Translations under genes and position numbers: made by a program
The notes under the pieces: generated by a model
Seen by the model: the letters and a program-made list of their open reading frames with translations, nothing else
Told to the model about the DNA's origin: nothing
The model's database searches: none
In this document: positions 18,552-26,177 of the stretch, one piece after another
Layout: every line of letters starts with the position of its first letter
Position numbering within the stretch: position 1 is the stretch's first letter
Origin: CAWGCA01 sp963820955
GTDB taxonomy: Bacteria; Pseudomonadota; Gammaproteobacteria; Chromatiales; Chromatiaceae
Length of the DNA stretch: 64,000 nucleotides
Direction of reading: 5' to 3'
NCBI GenBank assembly: GCA_963820955.1
Contig: CAWGCA010000047.1
Coordinates: 1-64,000 of the forward strand

Positions 18552-19301
18552 GTGGTGATCAAAACCTTGGCCCGGGCCCTATGGATGCTGCTGGGGTGGC
18601 TGGAACTTACGGCGCTTACCCTGCCGCTCTATCTGTTCAGTTTTCTGCCGGGTGAGCATCGGGGGGGCTGGTATCGGCGGCTGTTTTGGGTCTGGTGTCG
18701 AGTCTTCGTGCATGCCTTGGGTGTCGATCTCAGGCTTCATCAAAAGAACCTCACTCCGCTTCCCCCGTGTTACCTGCTGATCGCCAACCACCCGTCCGCC
18801 TTCGAGGATATAGGTATTCCCGCTCTCTTCGAGGTGGACTGTCTGGCAAAATCGGAGGTTCGGTATTGGTGGCTGGTGGGCAGGATCAGCGCTGCCGCCG
18901 GCACCCTGTTTGTGGTGCGCGAGTCCCGGGAATCCCGGGCACGGGCCAGAGATCTGATCGTGCAGCGCCTGGAACAGGGCCGCAATGTGGCCCTTTATCC
19001 GGAGGGCGGTGTCAAGGGCAAGCGCCTGCATGACAGCTTTCGCTATGGTGTATTCGAGATCTCTCTGCAAACCGGAATTCCCATTGTGCCGGTGTTTATT
19101 CACTACGAGGCGCAGGACGACTTCCACTGGTCTCACCAGACGCTGCCCAGAAAGATCGTGGATCTGATGACGACCCGGAACAACCGCGCCAACTATTACC
19201 TTTACGATGCCTTCGATCCAAACGACTTTGAGGACAAGGAGAGCTACAGCAACGCGGTCTACCAGTGCTACCGCGAGTGGCAGCGGAAGTACCTGGAGTG
19301 A
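18552..19301 (+). CDS. PlsC-like phospholipid/glycerol acyltransferase
   Basis: The product (249 residues from the GTG at 18552) has an N-terminal membrane segment, a His motif NHPSAFED and the conserved LYPEGG block III, as in lysophosphatidate acyltransferases. Canonical members have H-x4-D; here the residue at +5 is Glu and Asp is at +6, a variant seen within the superfamily. I prefer the GTG at 18552 because AGGGAG lies five bases upstream; the ATG at 18525 is also open. It would acylate a glycerophospholipid at the inner membrane. The acceptor is unknown. Confidence 0.8.
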   Translation: MVIKTLARALWMLLGWLELTALTLPLYLFSFLPGEHRGGWYRRLFWVWCRVFVHALGVDLRLHQKNLTPLPPCYLLIANHPSAFEDIGIPALFEVDCLAKSEVRYWWLVGRISAAAGTLFVVRESRESRARARDLIVQRLEQGRNVALYPEGGVKGKRLHDSFRYGVFEISLQTGIPIVPVFIHYEAQDDFHWSHQTLPRKIVDLMTTRNNRANYYLYDAFDPNDFEDKESYSNAVYQCYREWQRKYLE

Positions 19302-19302
19302 G

Positions 19303-19878
19303 TCAGCCGGCAAACAGCTTGCCCAGGTCCAGGTCAGCCTTTTCTTTTGCAGAAAATTCCAGCAGTTCCGCCAGCCGAAAGTTGAAAACCCGCGCCAGGA
19401 TGAGATCCGGGAACTGCTCTATGCGGATATTGTTGTTGTTCACGCTCTCGTTGTAGAACTCGCGTCGGTCCGCGATACTGTTCTCCAGGCCGGTGATACG
19501 GGATTGAAGGTGCTGAAAGGTTTCGTTAGCCTTGAGTTCGGGATAGGCCTCGGCCAGTGCGAACAGATTTCCCAGGCCCAGTCGGAGTTGGCCTTCGGCG
19601 GCCCCCAGGGCACCCATATCCGCCTGCTCCCGGGCCTGGGAGACAGCAGAGCGCGCCTTCATCACCTGTTCCAGTGTCTCCTGCTCGTACTGCATGTACT
19701 GCTTGCAGGTTTCAACCAGCTTGGGCAGTTCTTCATGGCGCTGTTTCAGCAGGACATCGATATTGGCCCAGGCCTTGGAAACACCGTGCTTCAGGCTGAC
19801 CAGCCCATTGTAGATCAACATGGCGTAGACCAGGCTGGCCAAGACTAGGCCTAGAAGGACAAAGCTGCTGATTTCCAT
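19303..19878 (-). CDS. lemA: LemA-family membrane protein
   Basis: The 191-residue protein has one N-terminal membrane helix (about 5-25). A long alpha-helical body follows with the LemA blocks VSKAWANIDVLLKQRHEELPKL and AEAYPELKANETFQHLQ and the near-C-terminal segment FYNESVNNNNIRIEQFPDLILA. LemA proteins are widespread and of unclear function, usually anchored with a large domain outside the cytoplasm. The gene converges on the acyltransferase, with only one base between stop codons. Confidence 0.94.
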   Translation of the reverse strand: MEISSFVLLGLVLASLVYAMLIYNGLVSLKHGVSKAWANIDVLLKQRHEELPKLVETCKQYMQYEQETLEQVMKARSAVSQAREQADMGALGAAEGQLRLGLGNLFALAEAYPELKANETFQHLQSRITGLENSIADRREFYNESVNNNNIRIEQFPDLILARVFNFRLAELLEFSAKEKADLDLGKLFAG

Positions 19879-19950
19879 AGGTTATCTCCGTTAAGATTCA
19901 ATGGCGGCGAGTATATCATCGTGATTAAAAACAGCGGCAGGGAGACCCTT

Positions 19951-20499
19951 GTGCTTGAGCTGCGTCCATTTGACGGTATTTACCCCAAGGTAGCTGAGGA
20001 TGCCTGGATCGATCCCAGCGCCGTTCTCATCGGTGATGTGGAGATCGAGGCAGGAGCCTCCGTTTGGCCGTTGACCGTGGTGCGAGGGGATATCCACCAT
20101 ATCCGGATCGGGGCACGTACCAATATCCAGGATGGAAGCGTGCTGCATGTCACCCACCCCAGCCGCTTCAATCCCGACGGTTTCCCACTGCTGATCGGCG
20201 AGGATGTCACCGTCGGGCACAAGGCGATGCTGCACGGTTGTGAAATTGGCCACCATTGCCTGATCGGGATGGGATCGGTGGTGATGGACGGGGCGGTAGT
20301 TGAATCCCGGGTGATGTTGGCGGCAGGCAGTCTGGTGCCCGGTGGCAAGCGGTTGGAGGGTGGCTATCTGTGGCAGGGCGCCCCGGCTCGGAGGGTGCGG
20401 CAATTGACCGGGCGGGAACGGGAGTATCTGGATTACGCGGCAGCAAACTACGTGAAGCTGGCGGCAAAGTATCGGGCCTGGCACCAGAACGGAAATTAG
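19951..20499 (+). CDS. gamma-class carbonic anhydrase-like protein (YrdA type)
   Basis: The 182-residue protein has the left-handed beta-helix hexapeptide repeats and the His residues expected for the family's trimer metal site (RGDIHHIRIG and HKAMLHGCEIG). It also has ARTNIQDGSVLHVTHP, typical of YrdA/PaaY. I chose the internal GTG at 19951 because AGGGAG ends six bases before it and the protein then starts LELRPFDGIYPK, like YrdA. The frame is open from 19921. Whether it has carbonic anhydrase activity is not certain. The gene is followed by a structured repeat. Confidence 0.88.
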   Translation: MLELRPFDGIYPKVAEDAWIDPSAVLIGDVEIEAGASVWPLTVVRGDIHHIRIGARTNIQDGSVLHVTHPSRFNPDGFPLLIGEDVTVGHKAMLHGCEIGHHCLIGMGSVVMDGAVVESRVMLAAGSLVPGGKRLEGGYLWQGAPARRVRQLTGREREYLDYAAANYVKLAAKYRAWHQNGN

Positions 20500-20528
20500 C
20501 CCTTTTAGCCCCCTCAGGTCAACTTAAG

Positions 20529-20677
20529 GGTACTTCCAAAAATCCCTTCCATGGGATTTTTCGATACGGCGATCGAAATGCGCGATTTCCGATCGCGCTC
20601 ATTTTCATGCGCTTACGCGCACGAAAATAGTGGCGCATCCCTGCACCAAAGCGGCACCTCAAATTTTTCGAGGTGCC
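20529..20677 (+). repeat. dispersed multi-hairpin intergenic repeat, copy B
   Basis: The first 100 bases match copy A (2324-2412). It contains several palindromes: AAAAATCCC/GGGATTTTT, a GCGCGAT-type stem, ATTTTCATGCGC paired with GCGCACGAAAAT, and at the end GGCACCTC (20653-20660) with GAGGTGCC (20670-20677). The last stem overlaps the aroE stop codon at 20659, so the last codons of aroE are written in the repeat. No coding potential of its own. Confidence 0.75.
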
Positions 20678-21499
20678 CCTAAGCTCCTGAGCATCTGGAT
20701 CACCGGGCCAGTATCAGGCCTCACACCGCGCCACAGCCAGAAGGACTCAGCCGCCTGTTCCACCAGCATTCCCAGACCATCGAGAGACTGGGACGCGCCC
20801 TGTGACCTGCCCCAGCGGACGAATGGGGTTGGCTCGGAACCGTACATCAGGTCGTAACACCATCCCCCCGGTACGAGGAGACGATCAGGGACCTGCGGCA
20901 CTTTCCCGCCGAGGCCCGAGGCGGTGGCGTTGATGATCAGATCGAATCTTCTGCCGTGCAGGTCATCCAGGCCGCAGCCCTCAGCCTGTCCCACCGCTGC
21001 CAGATCCCGGACCAGGAGTTGTGCCCGTGCCGGGGTGCGGTTCGGCGACTACCAGTTGCAATACCTCGGCATGCAGTAGCGGTCGTACCACTCCCCGTGC
21101 GGCGCCGCCCGCGCCCAGCAACAGGATGCGGCGGCCCTTCAGTGCGAAACCCTGATTGACCGTGAGATCCCTGACCAGGCCGACGCCATCGGTATTGTCC
21201 CCCAGCAGGCTGCCGTCGCGTTGCAGGATCAGGGTGTTGACTGCACCTGCCGCCTCGGCCCGGTCACTGCGTTCTTCACTCAGTTCCCAGGCCTCCTCCT
21301 TGAAGGGGACGGTAACATTGAGCCCCCTGCCCCCGGTGCCGAAAAATGCTCGCAGCTGTGCCGCAAACCGTTCGGGCTCCCCCAGGATTCGGAGATATTC
21401 CATATCCTGCCCGGTCTGCTCGGCAAAGGCGGTGTGGATCTGGGGCGAGAGGCTGTGTTCAATAGGATTGCCAATAACGGCATAACGATCTTTCACCAC
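20659..21499 (-). pseudogene. aroE: shikimate dehydrogenase with a single-base frameshift
   Basis: AroE reduces 3-dehydroshikimate to shikimate with NADPH. The front part (MVKDRYAVIGNPIEHSLSPQIHTAF, then FKEEAW and NTLILQRDGSLLGDNTDG) is intact up to the Rossmann domain (LLLGAGGAARG). At about 21043 one extra base breaks the frame: the sequence reads GTC GCC GAACC where a clean GTC GCC AAC CGC ACC is expected (the VANRT NADP-binding motif). Removing one base restores a continuous 279-residue protein. Start 21499 abuts the hemB stop, so hemB-aroE form an operon. It may be a recent mutation or a sequencing error. Confidence 0.9.
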
Positions 21500-22525
21500 T
21501 CAATCCGCTTCGTTCAGCCAGCGGGCGGCCTGTTTTGCAAAGTAGGTGAGTATGGCGTCTGCGCCGGCGCGTTTGATGCAAAGCAGCGACTCCAATACCA
21601 CCATGCGCTGCTCCAGCCAGCCGTTGCCGGCTGCCGCCATCAGCATGGCGTACTCACCGCTCACTTGGTAGACGAAGGTGGGTGCGCCGAAGGTATCCTT
21701 GACCCTGCGGACAATATCCAGGTAGGGCATCCCCGGTTTAACCATCACCATATCCGCACCTTCATTGAGGTCCAGTTCTACTTCCCGCAGGGCTTCATCT
21801 GAGTTGGCCGGGTCCATCTGGTAGCTGTATTTGTCACCCTCCCCCAAGTTGGCTGCAGAGCCGACCGCGTCCCGGAAGGGGCCATAGAAGCTGGAGGCGT
21901 ATTTGGCCGAATAGGCAAGAATCCGGGTGTGGATCTGGCCGGCCTGCTCCAGCGCCTCCCGTACGGCACCAATACGTCCGTCCATCATGTCGGAGGGGGC
22001 GACTATGTCGGCCCCCGCTTGGGCGTGGGAGAGCGCCTGCTGCACCAGAACTGCCACTGTTTCGGCGTTCATCACGTATCCGCTGCCATCGATCAGCCCG
22101 TCCTGGCCATGGGTGGTAAAGGGATCCAGGGCAACATCTGTGATGACGCCCAATCCTGGCAGCGCCTGTTTCAGGGCCGCGACCGCCCGTTGGGCCAATC
22201 CGTCCGGATTGTAGGCCTCCCTGGCGTCCTCGGATTTGGCGGCCTGAGGAGTCACAGGGAACAGGGCAACGGCCGGGATGCCCAGTTGCTCGATCTCCCG
22301 TGCTTCTTCCACCAGCAAGTCGACACTCAAGCGCTCGACACCCGGCATGGAGGCCACAGGTTCCCGCTGGTTGCTTCCCTCAAGGATGAATATCGGGTAG
22401 ATAAGATCTGCCGGTGTCAATCCGTTCTCCCGCATCAGGCGGCGGGAGAAGGGGTCTTTGCGCATACGGCGCATACGGGTAGCGGGGTAACGGGAAGAGA
22501 GAGAGATCTTGTTCTGCACGGGCAT
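21500..22525 (-). CDS. hemB: delta-aminolevulinic acid dehydratase (porphobilinogen synthase)
   Basis: HemB condenses two 5-aminolevulinates to porphobilinogen. The 341-residue product carries the Schiff-base lysine regions YSAKYASSFYGPFRDA and MVMVKPGMPYLDIVRRVK. The metal-site segment is ALDPFTTHGQDG, rich in Asp and without the Cys cluster of zinc enzymes, indicating a magnesium-type enzyme. It supplies substrate for HemC, encoded 14 kb away. aroE follows directly, with no gap. Confidence 0.97.
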   Translation of the reverse strand: MPVQNKISLSSRYPATRMRRMRKDPFSRRLMRENGLTPADLIYPIFILEGSNQREPVASMPGVERLSVDLLVEEAREIEQLGIPAVALFPVTPQAAKSEDAREAYNPDGLAQRAVAALKQALPGLGVITDVALDPFTTHGQDGLIDGSGYVMNAETVAVLVQQALSHAQAGADIVAPSDMMDGRIGAVREALEQAGQIHTRILAYSAKYASSFYGPFRDAVGSAANLGEGDKYSYQMDPANSDEALREVELDLNEGADMVMVKPGMPYLDIVRRVKDTFGAPTFVYQVSGEYAMLMAAAGNGWLEQRMVVLESLLCIKRAGADAILTYFAKQAARWLNEAD

Positions 22526-22761
22526 GCACTCCTTAAGGACAGATCCCTAAGATACCTCAGGCGGCGGCCAGACTTAAGGCTGAAAAGGAAAATTTGGGTA
22601 ACCTTTAACCCCTTTTCGACTGCGGAGGTAAGGTCCTAACGACCGATACCGGCCGGGGATGTGTTATCTTTCTCGGCCGACTGGCTCGCTGGGGAGCCGA
22701 ATCGACCATCCCGCGAGATTGACCGGGCACTCACTATCCGAGGTTTGAGGCGGACGTTGTG

Positions 22762-23139
22762 ATGAAAAAAGAATCTCCCTATATTTTTGATGTGGACGAA
22801 GCTGGATTCAAGCAGGAGGTCGTCGAGGCCTCCCGTTCTGGATTGATGCTGGTTGATTTCTGGGCTGAGTGGTGTTCTCCCTGCCTGTCTTTGGCGCCGG
22901 CCCTGGAACGCGCAATCAATGAACTCGACGGGAGGGTCAGACTGGCCAAAGTCGAGGTGGACGACAATATGCGCCTGGCTGGTCACTATCGCCTGCGGGG
23001 TTTTCCCACCGTGCTCCTGTTCCATCAGGGTAAAGAACTGGCCCGCTTCAGTGGATCGCGGCCCTGTCACTGGATCCGGGACTGGGTCGAGGAGCATGCC
23101 GGAGCGGCCTTAAACACGGCTGCTGTCAGCGAGAACTGA
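22762..23139 (+). CDS. thioredoxin-family protein
   Basis: The 125-residue protein has a thioredoxin fold with active site WCSPC (Cys38, Cys41) in LMLVDFWAEWCSPCLSLAP and the cis-Pro loop GFPTVLLF. The active site differs from the usual WCGPC by one residue. It has no signal peptide, so it functions in the cytoplasm as a disulfide reductase; the partner is unknown. The ATG at 22762 is preferred over the adjacent GTG at 22759. It lies upstream of mlaC-like gene 23280. Confidence 0.9.
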   Translation: MKKESPYIFDVDEAGFKQEVVEASRSGLMLVDFWAEWCSPCLSLAPALERAINELDGRVRLAKVEVDDNMRLAGHYRLRGFPTVLLFHQGKELARFSGSRPCHWIRDWVEEHAGAALNTAAVSEN

Positions 23140-23279
23140 ATTCCAGCGCTAGGGAATGGTTTTCTGTTTTTTTCGGCTGGATCACATCGTGTCGCGTTTT
23201 TTTTCGCCACAATTGCATTTTTCGCCCTATTTTCCGAGCAAAATTTAGGGATTAAACTGCGTCCGCATAAGGAATAACA

Positions 23280-23960
23280 GTGAGTCTGATTATGCAATCT
23301 TGGTTAAAAAGTGCCGGTTCATTTCTCCTGACGGTGGCAGGTCTTGTGCTGGTTGCCGGCATGTCATCGGTGGTGGCAGAGGAAAAACTGGCTGAACCGC
23401 AACTCATTATCCAGGATATCTCCGGTCGCTTGATGGAGATCCTGGAAAATGAACGGGAGCGACTGAAAGCCGACCCGGCCTATGTCCATCAGCTGGCGAA
23501 AGAGGTGCTGTTACCTCATGTGGATTTCGCCAAGGTCTCAAGTCTGGTATTGGGAAAATCCTGGCGGGGGGCGACAAACACACAGAAGACCGAGTTCTCC
23601 GAGCAGTTTCAGCGCCTTTTGGTGCGTACTTATTCCACAGCATTTCATGAGTTTATCGGCAATTGGGAGATACGCTATCTCCCTGTCCGAAAAAATAAAA
23701 CCGGCGACAAGGTGTTGGTTCGCACTCAGGTGCTGCGTTCCGGTGGTAAGCCGGTGGAGGTCGTTTACCGTATGCATCTGAAAGACGGAAACTGGCTGGC
23801 CTACGATGTGCAGATCGAGGGTTTCAGTCTGGTGACCAACTATCGAGGCAGTTTTGCCAAGGAAATAAGACAGGCAGGAATGGATGGATTGATAAAAAAA
23901 ATCACCGAGTTGAACGACCGACGGGTAAAAAAAATCGCGCCTAAACAGGAAATTTCGTAA
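23280..23960 (+). CDS. MlaC/Ttg2D-family periplasmic phospholipid-binding protein
   Basis: The 226-residue protein has an N-terminal signal sequence (about 1-34, ending near SSVVAEE) and a MlaC domain. The segments VDFAKVSSLVLGKSWRGATN and FSEQFQRLLVRTYSTAF are typical. MlaC shuttles phospholipids between the outer and inner membranes. The other mla genes (A, B, D, E, F) are not next to it, so it is an orphan copy. The GTG start follows AAGGAATAACA. A second MlaC-like gene lies at 62096-62722. Confidence 0.88.
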   Translation: MSLIMQSWLKSAGSFLLTVAGLVLVAGMSSVVAEEKLAEPQLIIQDISGRLMEILENERERLKADPAYVHQLAKEVLLPHVDFAKVSSLVLGKSWRGATNTQKTEFSEQFQRLLVRTYSTAFHEFIGNWEIRYLPVRKNKTGDKVLVRTQVLRSGGKPVEVVYRMHLKDGNWLAYDVQIEGFSLVTNYRGSFAKEIRQAGMDGLIKKITELNDRRVKKIAPKQEIS

Positions 23961-24050
23961 AACTAAAATTAATTTCTAAAGTTTCTGATCGGACCGTCGA
24001 TACAGGAGGTGACAGCGGAAGCCAAACGGTTTTCATGTTAATCCTCCTCC

Positions 24051-24067
24051 GGCGTCTATACGACGCC
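24051..24067. other. short hairpin before the terminator
   Basis: GGCGTC (24051-24056) pairs with GACGCC (24062-24067), separated by five bases. It lies 4 bases upstream of the bidirectional terminator and may add to it or belong to a small transcript. Confidence 0.45.
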
Positions 24068-24071
24068 TTAA

Positions 24072-24104
24072 AGCCCAACAGCTGTAACGTTGGGCTTTTT
24101 TTTT
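24072..24104. terminator. bidirectional rho-independent terminator
   Basis: AGCCCAAC (24072-24079) pairs with GTTGGGCT (24089-24096), followed by a run of T on the plus strand; on the minus strand it follows the tsaC stop and A-rich sequence. It separates the mlaC-like gene from the oppositely directed tsaC gene. Confidence 0.9.
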
Positions 24105-24672
24105 AGCCCCTGATTTGTTCTCCCGATAGTGCGTCCCGAATACGGGTCGGTCGCTCCAGTTCACCGAGCGGTCCGTTCAGAATACAGTCGATACCGGCCG
24201 GGATAGTCAGCCGCACCCTGAGTGCCTGGCGGGCAGGGGGGTGATTGCTGAGGTTGGCGCTGGTCGAGACTAACGGCGAGTGGCAGGCGCGACACAGGGC
24301 GCTGGCAATCGGGTGGGCGGTTACCCGCACCGCCAGGGAGTCGTGCGCGCCGGTCAGCCAGGCTGGGGTGCTGGCCCGGGCCGGTAACAGCCAGGTGTTG
24401 GGGCCGGGCCAGCTGTCGAAGACAGGTTGCATGAGATTCGATTGCAGGGGCCTGACAAACGGCAGCAGTTGCTCGAAATTTGCCGCAATCAGGATCAACC
24501 CCTTTTCCAGCGGTCGGTTTTTTAATCTGAGCAGCCGCTCAATCGCATCCCTGTTCAAGGGATCGCAACCCAATCCATAGACTGCTTCCGTAGGATAAGC
24601 GATCAGTCCGCCCTGGCGAATACAACGGGCTGCTTCCCTCAGTTTCCAGGGATGTAGAGGGGATTGGTTCAC
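24103..24672 (-). CDS. tsaC: L-threonylcarbamoyladenylate synthase
   Basis: TsaC makes threonylcarbamoyl-AMP from threonine, bicarbonate and ATP for the t6A modification of tRNA. The 189-residue product matches the Sua5/YciO/YrdC family with GGLIAYPTEAVYGLGCDPLN at the ATP site and LVSTSANLSNHPPA near the end. It has no C-terminal Sua5 extension, consistent with the E. coli type. It lies 18 bases downstream of purE, and in E. coli it belongs to the same topA/smg/dprA/aroE neighbourhood. Confidence 0.93.
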   Translation of the reverse strand: MNQSPLHPWKLREAARCIRQGGLIAYPTEAVYGLGCDPLNRDAIERLLRLKNRPLEKGLILIAANFEQLLPFVRPLQSNLMQPVFDSWPGPNTWLLPARASTPAWLTGAHDSLAVRVTAHPIASALCRACHSPLVSTSANLSNHPPARQALRVRLTIPAGIDCILNGPLGELERPTRIRDALSGEQIRG

Positions 24673-24690
24673 AAGCCAAGCCTCTTCCGA

Positions 24691-25197
24691 TCACGCAGAC
24701 AACTCGGCTTGAAGCTTGGCGTCTTTGCTTTTTACACCGTCCGCGTTGGCCTCGCGATCGGCGTGGATACGGGCCGCAAGCGCAGAATCGGACAGGGCCA
24801 GGATCTGGGCGGCCAGATAGGCGGCGTTCTTTGCGCCTGCCTTACCGACCGCCACGGTGGCTACCGGGATTCCTCCCGGCATCTGTACGGTGGAGAGTAG
24901 CGCGTCCATCCCCTGCAGGGGGCCGGCATCCAAGGGGATACCGATTACCGGTTTCAGGGTCAGACCTGCCACGGTACCTGCCAGATGGGCAGCCAGCCCG
25001 GCGGCGCAGATAAAGATGCCGCAGCCTCGGGTCTCTGCATCCTTTACATAGGCATGGGTGGCAGCAGGGGTGCGATGGGCGGAGGTAATCTTGGCCTCAA
25101 AGGGGACCTCCAGAGATTTGAGTACATCCATAGTCGATTGCAGCACCGGAAGGTCCGAATCGGAACCCATCAGGACCGCGACAAAGGGCTTGCTCAT
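24691..25197 (-). CDS. purE: 5-(carboxyamino)imidazole ribonucleotide mutase
   Basis: PurE converts N5-CAIR to CAIR in purine synthesis. The 168-residue product contains VAVLMGSDSDLPVLQS at the substrate site, SAHRTP, and ICAAGLAAHLAGTVAGLTLKPVIG. The starts at 25197 and 25200 are next to each other; both follow AGGAAAAA. PurK, the usual partner of PurE, is not adjacent; tsaC follows instead. A long unlikely upstream extension of the frame (to 25287) has no homology. Confidence 0.96.
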   Translation of the reverse strand: MSKPFVAVLMGSDSDLPVLQSTMDVLKSLEVPFEAKITSAHRTPAATHAYVKDAETRGCGIFICAAGLAAHLAGTVAGLTLKPVIGIPLDAGPLQGMDALLSTVQMPGGIPVATVAVGKAGAKNAAYLAAQILALSDSALAARIHADREANADGVKSKDAKLQAELSA

Positions 25198-25358
25198 CAT
25201 TTTTTCCTGGGACTCGGGTTGAAAAACAGGGAACCATACCGGATTACAATTCATCAGGCCAGTCCTCTGCGACAGGATGCATAACAACAGGCTCTGTGGT
25301 AGTACGGTAGCCTACTAAGCTTTGTTTGAATTGGTTTGTATTGCCGACGAGAGAAAAA

Positions 25359-25901
25359 ATGAGATTGTTCAACGAAATCATCAGGGTTCTGGTCATTGTC
25401 TGCATTTTGCTGACTCTGGCACAGCCCGCGGCGGCGGCTGGTTTCTCCATGGGCTGTTCAGAAGGTCCCACCCCCTCGGCGGCGCGAGACCGGGCGTGGC
25501 CTGGAGAGAACACCGGAGTATCCGGCAGGCCAGGGTTCCGCCGCCCCGGTTGGGCAGGGAGAGACTTGTCACATACCGCACCCCCGCAGCCTGCAGCGCA
25601 TTCCCGTTTTCTCCGGCCGGCAGCGGGCATACCCCAGGCGCCGGGAATCAGGGTAGAACCGCCAGGGAAAAGGCCCCACGACCATCAGCCGGAATGGATG
25701 GAAAGGCTGTACGCAAAATATCCTGTTCAATCAGGGTCTGGGGTAGAACCGCCAGGGAAAAGGTCTCATACCCGTAAGCAGGAATGGGTGGAAAGGCTGT
25801 ATGCCAAATTTCCCGTTCAATCAGGGTTTATGAAACCTGCCTTCAGGGGGCGGGTGGAGGCGGCTATCGGTTCGCCGCATGGCGGTGGATCGGCACGCTA
25901 G
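25359..25901 (+). CDS. predicted secreted protein with a 30-residue tandem repeat
   Basis: The 180-residue protein starts with a convincing Sec signal sequence (MRLFNEIIRVLVIVCILLTL, then AQPAAAA). The middle is Pro/Gly/Arg-rich without a known domain. At about residues 97-157 two copies of a unit VEPPGKR-x-H...EW-x-ERLYAK-x-PVQSG stand in tandem. The copies differ mainly by conservative or silent changes (Tyr/Phe, Met/Val), the pattern of a translated gene. The function is unknown. A shifted frame (25322-25777) is less likely because it lacks the signal sequence and the repeat. Confidence 0.6.
   Translation: MRLFNEIIRVLVIVCILLTLAQPAAAAGFSMGCSEGPTPSAARDRAWPGENTGVSGRPGFRRPGWAGRDLSHTAPPQPAAHSRFLRPAAGIPQAPGIRVEPPGKRPHDHQPEWMERLYAKYPVQSGSGVEPPGKRSHTRKQEWVERLYAKFPVQSGFMKPAFRGRVEAAIGSPHGGGSAR
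25651..25829 (+). repeat. tandem direct repeat inside the secreted-protein gene
   Basis: Two units of about 90 bases follow each other directly, sharing GTAGAACCGCCAGGGAAAAG, GAAAGGCTGTA and GTTCAATCAGGGT. Unit length is a multiple of three, so both are read in the same frame. Confidence 0.85.
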
Positions 25902-26167
25902 TGTACCTCGTCACTAATCCTGTAACGTTCAGCGAGCCAGGAAGCGCTTAGCCGCAAGACATGCCTCGCAGGGAATGGCCGATCCCTTTCCAAGAGGCAT
26001 AACACAGCGGATGAGCGCTTCCTGACTCGCCCGAAGGGAGCGCGCCTATGCCGCCATTGCGGCGTTGCGCTCCTGGTAAAGGGCGAGCCATTCACGGCGG
26101 AGCGCGCCTTGCACTGCCGGCATAGGCGTGCTCTGAATGTCACAGGATTAGTGACGAGGTACACTAG
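25898..26167. mobile_element. short non-autonomous palindromic element with perfect terminal inverted repeats
   Basis: A 262-bp element (25902-26163) is bounded by a perfect 22-bp terminal inverted repeat beginning TGTACCTCGTCACTAATCC. It is flanked on both sides by CTAG (25898-25901 and 26164-26167), which fits a 4-bp target duplication of the YTAR type. Inside lie nested palindromes: a stem around AGGAAGCGCT paired with AGCGCTTCCT, and CGCCTATGCCG paired with CGGCATAGGCG. There is no transposase frame, so it is a MITE-like or foldback element. It sits between two convergent genes, ten bases from the topA stop, and may help end both transcripts. Confidence 0.8.
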
Positions 26168-26177
26168 GATACAAGTT

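Noticed and set aside
18579..19313. 244-residue minus-strand frame over the acyltransferase gene
   Set aside because: The plus-strand product has clear acyltransferase motifs; the minus frame does not.
25322..25777. alternative frame over the secreted-protein gene
   Set aside because: It lacks the signal sequence and breaks the repeat pattern.
25898..26164. 88-residue minus-strand frame within the palindromic element
   Set aside because: The stretch is explained by inverted repeats of a short element; the frame is incidental.
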